64,000 bases of DNA. It comes from Nocardia mangyaensis (GTDB lineage: Bacteria > Actinomycetota > Actinomycetes > Mycobacteriales > Mycobacteriaceae). A model generated the notes under the pieces. It worked only from the letters and a program-made list of their open reading frames with translations, did not search any database and was not told the DNA's origin. The stretch spans positions 3,348,001 through 3,412,000 of the forward strand of contig NZ_CP018082.1 of the NCBI RefSeq assembly GCF_001886715.1. The letters are read 5' to 3'. Positions 45,388 to 55,499 of this stretch are shown one piece after another. A program made the position numbers and the translations under genes. The first letter of the stretch is position 1; each line of letters starts with the position of its first letter.

Positions 45388-47039
45388 CAGTGGGCCTCCG
45401 TCTCGGGTATCTGGTGCGGATAGCAGTGCTCGGTCGGCGGGTCGAAGGTCTCCTTGATGGTGCGCGCGGAGGTCCAGCGCAGCAGATTCTGCGCGGACCC
45501 GGCCTTGTCGTTGGTGCCCGAGGCGCGCCCGCCGCCGAAGGGCTGCTGGCCGACGACCGCGCCGGAGGGTTTGTCGTTGATGTAGAAGTTGCCCGCCGCG
45601 AAGGTCAGCCGTTGGGTCGCGGCCGTGATCGCCGCGCGGTCCTCGGCGATGATCGAGCCGGTCAGGCCGTAGGCGCTGCCGCCATCGACGAGGTCCATGG
45701 CCTCGGTGAAACCGGCCGGGGTGCTGTCGTCGTAGACGTGCACCGCGAGCAGCGGGCCGAAGTACTCGGTGCGGAAGATCTCGTCGGTGGGATCGTCGCC
45801 GACCACGACGGTGGGCTCGACGAACCAGCCGACGCTGTCGTCGCTGTGGCCGCCCGCCATCACGGTGAGCCCCTGGGTCGCCTTGGCCCGGTCCAGCGCG
45901 GCGGTGTTGCGCTCGAAGGCGCGCTGATCGATCAGTGCCCCACCGAAATTCGTGAAATCGGTGATGTCGCCGTAGCGCAGCGCCGCGGTGTGCTCGATGA
46001 GCTCTTCCGACATCCGCGCCCAGACCGACCGCGGGACGAACGCGCGCGAGGCGGCCGAACACTTCTGGCCCTGGTAGTCGAACGCGCCGCGCAGCAGGGC
46101 GGTGGTGAGCACCGCCGGGTCGGCCGAGGAGTGCGCGAGCACGAAGTCCTTGCCACCGGTCTCACCGACCAGGCGCGGATAGGTCCGGTACCGGTCCAGT
46201 CTGCCCGCGACCTCGCGCCACAGGTGCTGGAAGGTGGCCGTCGATCCGGTGAAGTGCACACCGGCCAGTCGCGGATCGGCCAGGACGACCTCGGAGATCT
46301 CCGGGCCGGGACCGTGCACGAGGTTGATCACCCCGGGCGGCAGGCCTGCGGCCTCGAGCAGGCGCATGGTCAGGTAGGCGGCGAGAGCCTGGGTGCGCGC
46401 GGGCTTCCAGACCACGGTGTTGCCCATGAGCGCGGGCGCGGTGGGCAGATTGCCCGCGATGGCAGTGAAATTGAACGGTGTGACCGCGTAGACGAAGCCC
46501 TCGAGTGAGCGGTACTGCATCCGATTCCACACCCCGCGCGTCGAGATCGGCTGCTCGGCCAGGATCTGGCGCGCGAAGGACACGTTGAACCGCCAGAAGT
46601 CGACCAGTTCGCACGGGGCGTCGATCTCGGCCTGGTAGGCGGACTTGGACTGCCCGAGCATGGTCGCGGCGCAGATCGTGGTCCGCCACGGACCGGCGAG
46701 CAGGTCGGCGGCGCGCAGGAAGATGGCGGCGCGATCGTCGAACGACCTGGCCCGCCAGACGGGGGCCGCGGCCTCGGCGGCTTCGACGGCGGCGGCCGCC
46801 TCGGCCGCGCTCGCCTCGTGGAGGGTGCCCAGGACCGCGGCGTGCCGATGCGGCTGGACCACGTCGAAGGCCGGGCCGTCGCCGCGCAGATGACGGCCGT
46901 CGATGACGTGCCGGATCTCGGTGGGCGTGGCGGTCAACTCGGTGAGCGCGGACTGCAGACGGGCGCGCTCCGGCGTTCCCGGAGCGAAGGTGCCGACCGG
47001 CTCGTTGACCGGCGGCGGGGTGGTCGCGATGGCGTCCAT
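45387..47039 (-). CDS. pruA: L-glutamate gamma-semialdehyde (P5C) dehydrogenase
   Basis: 550 residues, standard for PruA. Motifs: VTPFNFTAIAGNLPTAPALMGN, catalytic Glu in VGETGGKDF, catalytic Cys in GQKCSAASRAF and the C-terminal PFGGGRASGTNDKAG. It converts P5C semialdehyde to glutamate and is co-transcribed with proline dehydrogenase. Confidence 0.93.
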   Translation of the reverse strand: MDAIATTPPPVNEPVGTFAPGTPERARLQSALTELTATPTEIRHVIDGRHLRGDGPAFDVVQPHRHAAVLGTLHEASAAEAAAAVEAAEAAAPVWRARSFDDRAAIFLRAADLLAGPWRTTICAATMLGQSKSAYQAEIDAPCELVDFWRFNVSFARQILAEQPISTRGVWNRMQYRSLEGFVYAVTPFNFTAIAGNLPTAPALMGNTVVWKPARTQALAAYLTMRLLEAAGLPPGVINLVHGPGPEISEVVLADPRLAGVHFTGSTATFQHLWREVAGRLDRYRTYPRLVGETGGKDFVLAHSSADPAVLTTALLRGAFDYQGQKCSAASRAFVPRSVWARMSEELIEHTAALRYGDITDFTNFGGALIDQRAFERNTAALDRAKATQGLTVMAGGHSDDSVGWFVEPTVVVGDDPTDEIFRTEYFGPLLAVHVYDDSTPAGFTEAMDLVDGGSAYGLTGSIIAEDRAAITAATQRLTFAAGNFYINDKPSGAVVGQQPFGGGRASGTNDKAGSAQNLLRWTSARTIKETFDPPTEHCYPHQIPETEAH

Positions 47040-47114
47040 GGGTGCGGCTCCTGCGTCGTGGCGGATACCTGATGTGACGTAGTCAACACTGGTCCGGAGC
47101 GGTCATAATCGTCT

Positions 47115-47150
47115 GATCGGACGAATCGATGGTGATTCTTTGATCCGATC
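47115..47150. promoter_or_regulatory. Operator-like inverted repeat in the pruA/PucR divergent region
   Basis: Arms GATCGGA (47115-47121) and TCCGATC (47144-47150), perfect over 7 bp, lie between the pruAB operon and its divergent PucR gene. Likely the binding site of that activator. Confidence 0.5.
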
Positions 47151-47174
47151 CGCCAACATCCGGGGAGGCGCGCG

Positions 47175-48812
47175 ATGCTCGACGAGGACACCACGCTCGG
47201 CGCGCTGCTCAGCGCGCTCGACCAGACCGTCGCCACCCTGGTCGACGCACCGGCGGGGGAGCGGGTGCCGGTGCGGTCGGTCGTGCTGGTCGAACCTGCC
47301 GATCTGCCCGAACACCTCGGTGCCGACGGGGCGCTGCCCGCGGTGTATTTGCTCGTCGGTGTCGATGCCGAGGCCACCGCCCGCTGGCTGCACACTGTCG
47401 GCGAGCGGGACAGCGGGCAGCGGCCGCGGGTGCTGATGACCAAGGGTGCCAACGACTCGCCCGCGGTGCGCTCGGCCGCGCACGCCGCCGGGATCGCGCT
47501 GGTGCACGTGCACCGGCACGCCCGCTGGGACCAGGTGTTCGCACTGGTGCGCCGCGCGCTGGACCGCTCGCCCGGTCAGCGGACGGCCGACGAGCCCGAT
47601 CTGCTCGCCCCCGACACCGACCTGTTCGCGCTGGCCCAGGTGGTGGCGAGAGAGACCGACGGCATGGTCTCCATCGAGGACCCGCACTCGCACGTGCTCG
47701 CCTACTCGGCCTCCGACGCCTCCGCCGACCAGCTGCGCATCCGCTCCATCCTCGGCCGCGAAGGCCCCGGCGACTATCTGCGAATCCTGCGGGAATGGGG
47801 TGTCTTCGACCGAGTGCGGCGCAGCGACGAGGTCGTCGACGTGCCCGAGCATCCCGAACTCGACATCCGTCGCCGCCTCGTCGTCGGCATCCGGCGCGGC
47901 GCCGACGGCGCGCAGTCCAGAATGCTCGGCACCATCTGGCTTCAGCAGGGCGATCGACCTCTGCGTCCCGACGCGGCCCAGGTGCTGCGCGGTGCCTCCG
48001 CGGTGGCGGCCCGGATCATCGCGCGCGGGCTGGACGCGCCCTCCACCGAAGCACTACTGATACGGCGCCTCTTCGGCGCCCACGGCGAAGGCGTCGATGT
48101 CCCGTCGGTGGCCGCCGCGCTGAACCTGCCCGTCGCCGGTCCGGCCGCGGTGATCGGCTTCGCCCCGGTCGGTGCGGATGACCCGGCCGCCCGGCTGAAC
48201 GCGTCGAGCGGACTGCTCCGATTGCACGCCAGCGCGTTTCGTGATGACTCGGTGACCGAGGTGATCGGTGACCGAGTCTATGTCCTCCTGCCGGGCTATC
48301 ACTCCGAGGCCGGCCTGAGCTCCTGGGCGCGGCGGCTGGTCGCTCAGCTCGAACGGTCACGCGCGCTGATCGTGCGAGCCGCGATCGCCGCACCGGTGGC
48401 CGGTCTGACCGCTGTGGCAGGTGCCCGTGCCGAAGTCGACCGGGTACTGGACTCACCTGCGGCCGCCACCTCCGGCGGCCGCGTCACCACCCTGGCCGAC
48501 GCGCGCACCGCGGTGCTGCTCACCGAGATCGTCGATCTGATCCGAGAACGTCCCGATTTGCACGACCCGCGACTGCGCACGCTCGACGAATACGACCGAA
48601 CGCACGCCGCCGAACTGCGCGTATCGGCGCAGACGTACTTGCGAGCACACGGTGAGGTCAGCACCGCCGCCGCCGAACTGCGCGTTCACCCGAACACGCT
48701 GCGCTACCGGCTACGGCGCGTGGAGGCGATCCTCGGCGTCGACCTGACCGACCCCGCGGATCGCCTCCTGCTCGAGATCCAACTCGCCGCTGTGCCCGTT
48801 TCCCTGCGCTGA
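47175..48812 (+). CDS. PucR family regulator of proline utilisation (PruC-like)
   Basis: 545 residues with an N-terminal PucR-like sensor, a GGDEF-like middle and the C-terminal helix-turn-helix (GEVSTAAAELRVHPNTLRYRLRRVEAIL). GGGGAGG precedes the ATG. Divergent placement next to pruAB is the same as for the proline-responsive activator of mycobacteria. Confidence 0.87.
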   Translation: MLDEDTTLGALLSALDQTVATLVDAPAGERVPVRSVVLVEPADLPEHLGADGALPAVYLLVGVDAEATARWLHTVGERDSGQRPRVLMTKGANDSPAVRSAAHAAGIALVHVHRHARWDQVFALVRRALDRSPGQRTADEPDLLAPDTDLFALAQVVARETDGMVSIEDPHSHVLAYSASDASADQLRIRSILGREGPGDYLRILREWGVFDRVRRSDEVVDVPEHPELDIRRRLVVGIRRGADGAQSRMLGTIWLQQGDRPLRPDAAQVLRGASAVAARIIARGLDAPSTEALLIRRLFGAHGEGVDVPSVAAALNLPVAGPAAVIGFAPVGADDPAARLNASSGLLRLHASAFRDDSVTEVIGDRVYVLLPGYHSEAGLSSWARRLVAQLERSRALIVRAAIAAPVAGLTAVAGARAEVDRVLDSPAAATSGGRVTTLADARTAVLLTEIVDLIRERPDLHDPRLRTLDEYDRTHAAELRVSAQTYLRAHGEVSTAAAELRVHPNTLRYRLRRVEAILGVDLTDPADRLLLEIQLAAVPVSLR

Positions 48813-48837
48813 CGACAGTCTGAGTGAGGGTGCGGTG

Positions 48838-49188
48838 ATGGATAGCGAACGGGGCGCGGTCTCGGGCTGCTACCGGGTCCGCGGGCTCGACCTCCCCGAC
48901 GGCCTTGGCTGGGTCGATCACGCCCTCGCGCTTCTGGCCGGGCACCGCGATGGTGTGATCCGGAGTGTTGCCGATATCGGTGCAGCGCCCGGAACACCGC
49001 TGAACTGGAACGATGCGTGTTCACTGCGACAGCCCGAGTGGGCCGACGCTCAGCGTTCCGTGTCGTTAGCGCTGTTACAGTTTCCGCGCCGATCGCACGG
49101 TGGCTTGGTCAACGATGGAGACGAACCGGTCGGGGAGCGACACATATGGCTAGAGGTTCCGAACGCGGACTCGTCCGGATGCTGGTGA
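48838..49188 (+). CDS. Doubtful small hypothetical protein
   Basis: A 116-residue frame in an otherwise empty 330-base gap, with GAGGG 8 bases before the ATG and actinobacterial-like codon use in the first 45 codons. It overlaps the start of the next gene by 43 bases, and the second half loses coding character. No family was recognised. It may be chance or a degraded gene. Confidence 0.2.
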   Translation: MDSERGAVSGCYRVRGLDLPDGLGWVDHALALLAGHRDGVIRSVADIGAAPGTPLNWNDACSLRQPEWADAQRSVSLALLQFPRRSHGGLVNDGDEPVGERHIWLEVPNADSSGCW

Positions 49189-51182
49189 CGATTCTCGCGG
49201 TGGTCGTGGTGCTCGGCTGCGGTGGTGGATCGGCCGCCGGGCATCCCGGCGACGATCCGGCCACGCACTGGACGGCCCTGCACGACGGGCACACCGCCTA
49301 CCCCGAGGTGCGGGTGGAGCGCGGCGTGTCCATCCGGATGAGTGACGGCGTCGAGCTCAAGGCCGATCTCTACCGGCCCGCCGACGCCGCGGGCGTCGTC
49401 GAGACGAACCCGCTGCCGACGATCGTCAGCCTCACCCCGTATTCGAAACTGATGACGGGGCTGATCGAATCGGCCGCCGCCACACCGGGTCTGCAGCCGA
49501 TGGCAGTCGACCTGGTGCGCAGGCTGAACCTGTCGACCACGCCGATCAGTGGCTTCGGCGATCTGATGCAGGCACTCGACGGCGGTATGATCCAGACCAT
49601 GCTCGGCGTCGACCGCGCCCTCATCCGCAGCGGCTACACCGTCGTGGTCGCCGATGTGCGCGGAACCGGCCTGTCGCAGGGGAAGTGGGACACCCTCGGC
49701 GCGCGCGAGCAGCTCGATACCCGCGAGGTGATCGACTGGGCCGCCACGCAGCCGTGGTCGAATGGGCGGATCGGGATGAGCGGCGGCTCCTATTCCGGTA
49801 TCAACCAGCTGCGCGCCGCGGAGAACGCGCCGGCCGCCCTGCAGGCCATCTTCCCCGTGGAACCCGGCAGTGACCTCATGCGCGACGTGGTCGCCCCCGG
49901 CGGCGGAGTCGGCACGACCTTCCTGCCCATGTGGCTGAACTCGGTCAATCAGTTCAAGCTCGTGCCCGATGTGGCCTCGATGGTCGAGGGCGAGTTCGAC
50001 TGGACCTGGCTCAACGACCGCATCGCCGATCCCACCACCAACTTCGACCTGCTCGCCCAGGCCCTGCTCACCCCCACCCTGGACGACATGCCCCCGGAGC
50101 TGGCCGCGGCGCTGGACGACAAATCCGACTTCCGTCAGGCGATCCAGGGCCGTCCCGAGGAGATCACCGTACCCACTTTCGTCTACGGCGGCTGGCACGA
50201 CATCTTCGCCAACAGCGCCACCAAGCTCTACGAGCAGATCCCACTGCCTGCCGGCCGCAAACAGCTCGTCGTCGGCGACACCTACCATGCCAATCCCGGT
50301 GCGGGCACCGGTGTGCCAGGTGCGCCGCCGCGCCTGGATGTGCTGCAGCGCGCCTGGTTCGACAAGTGGCTCAAGGACATCGACAGCGGCATCGAGGATT
50401 TCGGCCCGGTCACGGTGAAACAGCAAGGCGGCGACTGGATCACCCTCGACCAGTTCCCGCAGCCGGGCGTCACCCACCGCCGCGTCTACCTGTCCGCCGC
50501 GGCCAGCGGCAGCACCGAGGACAGCCTGCACGACGGATCGCTCTCGGCCACCGGCCCCGGTACAGCCGAAACCCTCACCGTCGCACCGGGAATCACCACC
50601 GCCTGCTCTCGCGACGCGGCCCAGGGCTCGGCGGGAATGACTGCGTTCCTCGACCTGTGCGCCAAAGACGCGCGCATCGCCGAACGCAACGGGCTCACCT
50701 TCACCAGCGCGCCGCTCACCGAACAGACGGTGATCTCCGGCCCGATCAACGTGCGGCTCAACACTGTTCACGACGCCGCCGATGGCTACTGGAACGTCAC
50801 CGTCAACGACGTCGCCCCCGACGGTACCTCGACCGTGCTCACCACCGGCCAGCTCACCGCATCGATGCGGGCGATCGACGAACGCCGCAGCGCCCGCTCG
50901 GTCAACGGCGACCTCACCGCCCCGTTCAACCCGCTCAGTCTCGACCGGCTCCTGCCGGTGCCGACCGGGCACCCGGTGGCCATCGACATCGCCGTGATTC
51001 CCACCCAGGCGGTGCTGGCGCCGGGCCACCGGGTGCGCGTCGACGTCTTCGCGGGCAATTCGCCCAAGGGTCTGGCCTTCCGGCCGATGCTCAACAACAC
51101 CGAGCTCAAACCCCAGCACCTGCACCTGGATCCGGCGGCCCCGAGCTTCGTCAACCTGCCCACCGACAAGCCGATCCCGTGA
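49146..51182 (+). CDS. CocE/NonD-type hydrolase (S15 family), probable lipoprotein
   Basis: 678 residues. The N-terminus is basic then hydrophobic, ending in VVLGCGGG, a lipobox-like cleavage site. The alpha/beta-hydrolase domain has nucleophile motif GGSYSG, an Asp in YGGWHDIF and a His in GDTYHANPG, and the C-terminal third is a beta-sandwich typical of X-Pro dipeptidyl-peptidase-like enzymes. ATG 49146 has GGGGAG upstream. Likely an exported esterase or peptidase. Confidence 0.87.
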   Translation: MARGSERGLVRMLVTILAVVVVLGCGGGSAAGHPGDDPATHWTALHDGHTAYPEVRVERGVSIRMSDGVELKADLYRPADAAGVVETNPLPTIVSLTPYSKLMTGLIESAAATPGLQPMAVDLVRRLNLSTTPISGFGDLMQALDGGMIQTMLGVDRALIRSGYTVVVADVRGTGLSQGKWDTLGAREQLDTREVIDWAATQPWSNGRIGMSGGSYSGINQLRAAENAPAALQAIFPVEPGSDLMRDVVAPGGGVGTTFLPMWLNSVNQFKLVPDVASMVEGEFDWTWLNDRIADPTTNFDLLAQALLTPTLDDMPPELAAALDDKSDFRQAIQGRPEEITVPTFVYGGWHDIFANSATKLYEQIPLPAGRKQLVVGDTYHANPGAGTGVPGAPPRLDVLQRAWFDKWLKDIDSGIEDFGPVTVKQQGGDWITLDQFPQPGVTHRRVYLSAAASGSTEDSLHDGSLSATGPGTAETLTVAPGITTACSRDAAQGSAGMTAFLDLCAKDARIAERNGLTFTSAPLTEQTVISGPINVRLNTVHDAADGYWNVTVNDVAPDGTSTVLTTGQLTASMRAIDERRSARSVNGDLTAPFNPLSLDRLLPVPTGHPVAIDIAVIPTQAVLAPGHRVRVDVFAGNSPKGLAFRPMLNNTELKPQHLHLDPAAPSFVNLPTDKPIP

Positions 51183-51194
51183 CCGCCGTCGACC

Positions 51195-52112
51195 TCAGAG
51201 CTGCGATTTCACCTCGGCGGCGATGAGTTCGAGGTGATCGAGATCGGCGAGGTCCAGGATCTGCAGGTAGATCCGGCTCGCACCGATCTCGCGGTAGCGG
51301 GCGATCTTGTCGACCACCTCGGCGGGCGAACCGGCCAGCCCGTTCTCCTTCAGTTCGTCGACCTCGCGACCGATCGCGGCCGCCCGGCGCGCCACTTCGG
51401 CATCGGTGTGCCCGACACACGCCACCAGCGCGTTGGAGTACACCAGGTCGTCGGTGCGCCCTGCCGCGCGGACCGCGGCACGCACCCGGTCGAACTGGGC
51501 GACGCTGTCGTCGATCGAGGCGAACGGCATGTTGAACTCGGTGGCGTAGCGGGCGGCCAGGCGCGGCGTGCGGACCTTGCCGTTGCCGCCGATCACCACG
51601 GGCACCGGATCCTGCACCGGCTTGGGCAGGGCGGGGGAGTCGGTGAGCTGGTAGTGGTCGCCCGCGAAGCCGAACGTTTCACCGGGCTTGGTCTCCCAGA
51701 GTCCGGTGATGACGGCCAGCTGCTCCTCGAGCAGGCCGAAACGGTTGTCCGGGAACGGTATTCCGTAGGCGGCGTGCTCGGCGGCGAACCAGCCGCTGCC
51801 CAGGCCGAGTTCGATCCGTCCGCCCGACATCTGATCGACCTGGGCGACCTGGATGGCCAGTGGTCCCGGCAGCCGGAAGGTCGCGGCGGTCACCAGCGTG
51901 CCGAGCCGGATGCGGGAGGTGTCGCGGGCCAGCCCGGCCAGGGTGATCCAGGCGTCGGTCGGGCCGGGCAGGCCGGAGGCGTCGCCCATGGCGAGGTAGT
52001 GGTCGGAGCGGAAGAACGCGTCGAAGCCGAGCTCCTCGGCGGTGCGCGCCACCGACAGCAGCGTGTCGTAGTCGGCGCCCTGCTGGGGCTCGGTGAAGAT
52101 GCGGAGGTCCAT
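51195..52112 (-). CDS. F420-dependent LLM-class oxidoreductase
   Basis: 305-residue TIM barrel: RIFTEPQQGADY at the start, then AEELGFDAFFRSDHYLAMGD, the loop GGRIELGLGSGWFAAEH, and ADDL-type helices. The pattern is that of actinobacterial F420 enzymes rather than luciferases. ATG 52112 (MDLRIF) is favoured over the longer form. Substrate unknown. Confidence 0.85.
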   Translation of the reverse strand: MDLRIFTEPQQGADYDTLLSVARTAEELGFDAFFRSDHYLAMGDASGLPGPTDAWITLAGLARDTSRIRLGTLVTAATFRLPGPLAIQVAQVDQMSGGRIELGLGSGWFAAEHAAYGIPFPDNRFGLLEEQLAVITGLWETKPGETFGFAGDHYQLTDSPALPKPVQDPVPVVIGGNGKVRTPRLAARYATEFNMPFASIDDSVAQFDRVRAAVRAAGRTDDLVYSNALVACVGHTDAEVARRAAAIGREVDELKENGLAGSPAEVVDKIARYREIGASRIYLQILDLADLDHLELIAAEVKSQL

Positions 52113-52225
52113 GATCACCATCGTGCCCGATCCCGCTCCGGCGGGTTCGATTCGGTGCCGGGCGCCCGCCGGGTGCGACAGGATGGTGGGATTCTGGTGT
52201 GCTCGACTCGTCGTGAGGAGGTCGT

Positions 52226-52735
52226 GTGGTGGCGCAGCCCATCATCGTCGTCATGGGTGTGTCCGGATGCGGCAAGTCCACGATCGGCGTGCTGACCGCC
52301 GAACGGCTCGGACTGCCCTACGCCGAAGGCGACGACTTCCACCCCACCGCGAACATCCAGAAGATGGCGGCCGGCATTCCACTCACCGACCAGGACCGGG
52401 CCCCGTGGCTCGACATCGTCGCGGCCTGGCTCGGGGACCATCGCGTCTCCGGCGGGGTCGTGGCCTGCTCGGCGCTGCGGCGCGCCTACCGGGACCGGCT
52501 GCGCGCCGGTGCGCCCGAGGCGTACTTCGTCCATCTGGCCGCAGGTCGCGACGAACTGCTGCGCCGGATGGCGGGCCGGCACGGCCACTTCATGCCGACC
52601 ATCCTGCTCGACTCACAACTGGCGACGCTGGAGCCACTCGAACCCGACGAGCCCGGCGTGACCCTCGACGCGCTTGCCCCGCCGAGTGTCCTGGTGAACG
52701 AGGCGATCGACGCCTGGCGCGCCGATCACCGCTGA
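52226..52735 (+). CDS. gntK: Gluconokinase
   Basis: 169 residues of the GntK/IdnK family: P-loop MGVSGCGKST, GDDFHP, the NIQKMAAGIPLTDQDRAPWL substrate segment and CSALRRAYRDRLR. It phosphorylates gluconate to 6-phosphogluconate. GTG 52226 follows GAGGAG. The 3' end overlaps the convergent protease gene by 10 bases. Confidence 0.92.
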   Translation: MVAQPIIVVMGVSGCGKSTIGVLTAERLGLPYAEGDDFHPTANIQKMAAGIPLTDQDRAPWLDIVAAWLGDHRVSGGVVACSALRRAYRDRLRAGAPEAYFVHLAAGRDELLRRMAGRHGHFMPTILLDSQLATLEPLEPDEPGVTLDALAPPSVLVNEAIDAWRADHR

Positions 52736-53472
52736 AGCAACGGATGCAGTTGCTCGACCGGGGCGAGCATCAACCCCGCGCCGACGACCAGGGCGGCCAG
52801 GCAGACAACAGCGAAGAACACCACCCACAGCAGCGCGGGCAGATGCGTGAGCCGGGCCAGCTGATCGGCGTCGGACACCCCGGGACCGCGTTGCCTGCGC
52901 CTGCTGCGCTGCAGCTCGATCACCGGCCGGACCGCGGCCGCGAGCAGGAACCAGGCGGCGAGATAGGCGAAACCGGCCTGCAGCAACTCGTCACCGAACC
53001 AGGAGACGCCGAACACCGCCCCGCCGAGCACGAGCACGGTCACCACGCCGTAGACGTTGCGCACCTTGACCAGGACGGCAGCCAGCATGACCAGTGTCGC
53101 CCACAGCATCACCGTGACCCGCCCCGAGCCCAGCAGCGCCGCGTACCCGAGCCCGAGCAGCGCCGGCGCGGGATATCCGGCAGCGGCGGTGACGATCATG
53201 CCGAGTCCGGTCGGCTTGCCGCTCGAGACCGTGAGCCCCGAGGTGTCGGTGTGCAGGGTGATCGCGTGCAGCCTGCGCCCGGTGAGCAGGGCGAACAGCG
53301 CGTGCCCCGCCTCGTGCGCCACGGTGACCACGGCCCTGGTCAACCGCCACAGTGGCCGATATCCGACGAGGACGAGCGCGAGCACCGCGGTGACCAGCAC
53401 CAGCCACCACGGTGGCGCGTCTTGCGGGGCGAGCAGTTGTTCGAACGACGAGCTGACGGATCCGGTGTCCAC
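52726..53472 (-). CDS. M50-like membrane metalloprotease
   Basis: 248 residues. HEAGH at 53-57 lies in a membrane helix (VVTVAHEAGHALFALLTGRRL), with about six hydrophobic segments in all. The second conserved Asp-containing M50 motif is not clearly seen, so activity is open. The layout matches the M50B-like group of actinobacteria. Confidence 0.82.
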   Translation of the reverse strand: MDTGSVSSSFEQLLAPQDAPPWWLVLVTAVLALVLVGYRPLWRLTRAVVTVAHEAGHALFALLTGRRLHAITLHTDTSGLTVSSGKPTGLGMIVTAAAGYPAPALLGLGYAALLGSGRVTVMLWATLVMLAAVLVKVRNVYGVVTVLVLGGAVFGVSWFGDELLQAGFAYLAAWFLLAAAVRPVIELQRSRRRQRGPGVSDADQLARLTHLPALLWVVFFAVVCLAALVVGAGLMLAPVEQLHPLLQR

Positions 53473-53641
53473 CGCCGCACCTTAGCCGCGAATCGCCGTC
53501 GGCACCGCCCGGTCCAGCCCACTCGCCCGGGATTCGCCCGAGCCCGATGCCGGCGGCGCTGTACTCGTTTGTGCGAGCGGCTGTTTCAGGGATCGGTGGT
53601 TTCGCCATCGGGTACCACGACGATCGTTAGCCGTGGTAGCA

Positions 53642-54640
53642 ATGGGCATGCAGATGCGCCCTCACCGCTGGACTCCGCCCCGCCCCACCGCCCGTGCGCG
53701 GCAGACACACAGCGAACCACCCATGCCGTCGCCGCGACTGCTGCCGCTGCCGGGCAAGGGCCCCGAGGACGTCGTGCTGACCCCGGACGGGAAGGTGGTC
53801 ACCGGCACCGATGACGGAGCGATCTGGCGCATCGATCCGGCCGACGGCTCGGTCGAGCGGATCGCGCAGGCCGGTGGCCGCGTACTGGGCATGCACGCCG
53901 ATGCCGACGGTTCGCTGCTGATCTGCGTGGCGGGCCACGGCGTGCTCCGGCTGGCCGAAGCGGGCGCCGAGCTGGAAGTGGTGATCGGCACGATCGACGG
54001 GGTGCCACTGGCCTTCCCGAGCAATGTGGTGCGCGACGACGACGGCACCATCTACTTCTCGATCGCCTCGCGACGGTGGCCGTTCGAACAGTGGATGGCC
54101 GACATTCTCGAGCATTCCGGCAGCGGGCAGCTGGTGCGCCGCGATCCGGACGGGACGCTCGAGGTGCTCGTCGACGGGCTGCAGTTCGGCAACGGCGTGG
54201 TACTCGCGCCGGACCGCTCCTGCCTGCTGGTCGCCGAGACGGGCGCCTACCGGATCACCCGCTACTGGCTGACGGGTCCGCGCGCGGGCACCCACGACCA
54301 CCTCGTCGAGAATCTGCCCGGCTCACCCGACAACATGTCGCTCGGCAGCGATGGGCTGGTCTGGGTCGGCATGGTCGCACCCCGCAACCCGCTGCTCGAC
54401 CGCCTCTTCGCGCTGCCCGGCCTGTTCCGCCGCCTGTCCTGGGCGCTGCCGGACCGGTTGCAACCCGCGCCGGTGCGCTCGACCTGGGTGCTCGCCCTCG
54501 ATTTCGGTGGCACCGTCGTCCACGATCTCCAGCGGGCGGGTGACACCTACGCGATGGTCACCTCGGTCGCCGAACACGATGGCACCCTGTATCTCGGCAG
54601 CCTGTCCGAATCGGCCGCCGCGGTGACCGCTGTGCGGTGA
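53642..54640 (+). CDS. SMP-30/strictosidine-synthase-like beta-propeller protein
   Basis: 332 residues forming a six-bladed propeller: GKGPEDVVLTPDGKVVTGTDDGAIWRIDP, FPSNVVRDDDGTIYFSIASRRW and GNGVVLAPDRSCLLVAETGAYRITRYWL. These are typical of gluconolactonase/strictosidine-synthase-like enzymes. An N-terminal basic stretch (MRPHRWTPPRP) makes the exact start unclear (53633-53723). It may hydrolyse a lactone. Confidence 0.78.
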   Translation: MGMQMRPHRWTPPRPTARARQTHSEPPMPSPRLLPLPGKGPEDVVLTPDGKVVTGTDDGAIWRIDPADGSVERIAQAGGRVLGMHADADGSLLICVAGHGVLRLAEAGAELEVVIGTIDGVPLAFPSNVVRDDDGTIYFSIASRRWPFEQWMADILEHSGSGQLVRRDPDGTLEVLVDGLQFGNGVVLAPDRSCLLVAETGAYRITRYWLTGPRAGTHDHLVENLPGSPDNMSLGSDGLVWVGMVAPRNPLLDRLFALPGLFRRLSWALPDRLQPAPVRSTWVLALDFGGTVVHDLQRAGDTYAMVTSVAEHDGTLYLGSLSESAAAVTAVR

Positions 54641-54701
54641 CCTCGCGCAGTATCGTCGAACTCGTCCGGCACGTGCACCGCGCTGAGGGGACGGTCCGAC
54701 G

Positions 54702-55433
54702 ATGTCCAAGCCCTGCCTGTTGTTGCAGCTGCGCCCGGAGCGGGCGGCCGCCGACGACGAGTACACCGCGCTGCTGCACGCGGCCGGCCTGACCGTCGGC
54801 GAGGTGGTGCGCGTCCAGATGGACCAAGGGTTCCCCGAGATCCAGCTGGACGAGTTCTGCGCGGTGATCGTCGGCGGCGGACCGAGCAATGTGAGCAATC
54901 CCGAACACGAGAAGTACGACTACCAGCGTCGATTCGAACCACCGCTGCGGCAGTTGATCGCCGAGATCGTCGACCGGGACTTCCCGTACTTCGGCGCCTG
55001 CTACGGGTTGGGCATTCTGGCCGAGGTGCTCGGCGGGGAAGTCGGTGCCGAGCGCTACGGCGAACCCGTCGGCGCCGCCACGATCATCCTGACCGACGGC
55101 GCCGACGACCCGCTGCTCATCGACATCCCGCGCTCCTTCCGCGCGTTCGTCGGCCACAAGGAGGCTGTTCAGCAGGTGCCACCCGGCGCGGTCCTGCTCG
55201 CCGAATCCGCCGACTGCCCGGTCCAGATGATCCGGGTCGGCCGCAATGTCTACGCCACCCAGTTCCATCCCGAACTGGACGGAAACGGCTTGGCGGTTCG
55301 CATCGAAACCTACCGGCACGCGGGCTATTTCGATCCGAGTGCGGCCGACGAGCTGGCCGAACTCGGGCGCCGGGAATCGGTCCCGGTGCCCAGGGAACTC
55401 CTGCGCCGCTTCACCGCCCGGAGTAGAAGCTGA
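54702..55433 (+). CDS. Class I glutamine amidotransferase (GMP-synthase-like)
   Basis: 243 residues: nucleophile Cys in FGACYGLGIL and His-Glu in QFHPELDG, the full triad of a GATase1. The N-terminal half begins LLLQLRPERAAADDEYTALL. The target is unknown; no partner synthase is adjacent, and it could act as a stand-alone gamma-glutamyl hydrolase-type enzyme. Confidence 0.86.
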   Translation: MSKPCLLLQLRPERAAADDEYTALLHAAGLTVGEVVRVQMDQGFPEIQLDEFCAVIVGGGPSNVSNPEHEKYDYQRRFEPPLRQLIAEIVDRDFPYFGACYGLGILAEVLGGEVGAERYGEPVGAATIILTDGADDPLLIDIPRSFRAFVGHKEAVQQVPPGAVLLAESADCPVQMIRVGRNVYATQFHPELDGNGLAVRIETYRHAGYFDPSAADELAELGRRESVPVPRELLRRFTARSRS

Positions 55434-55499
55434 GTTCGGCGGTGACGTCGAAGCGGGGACTCGGCGCCGGTGCGGGTCGGCTGGCTGCGAGTCGGCCGA

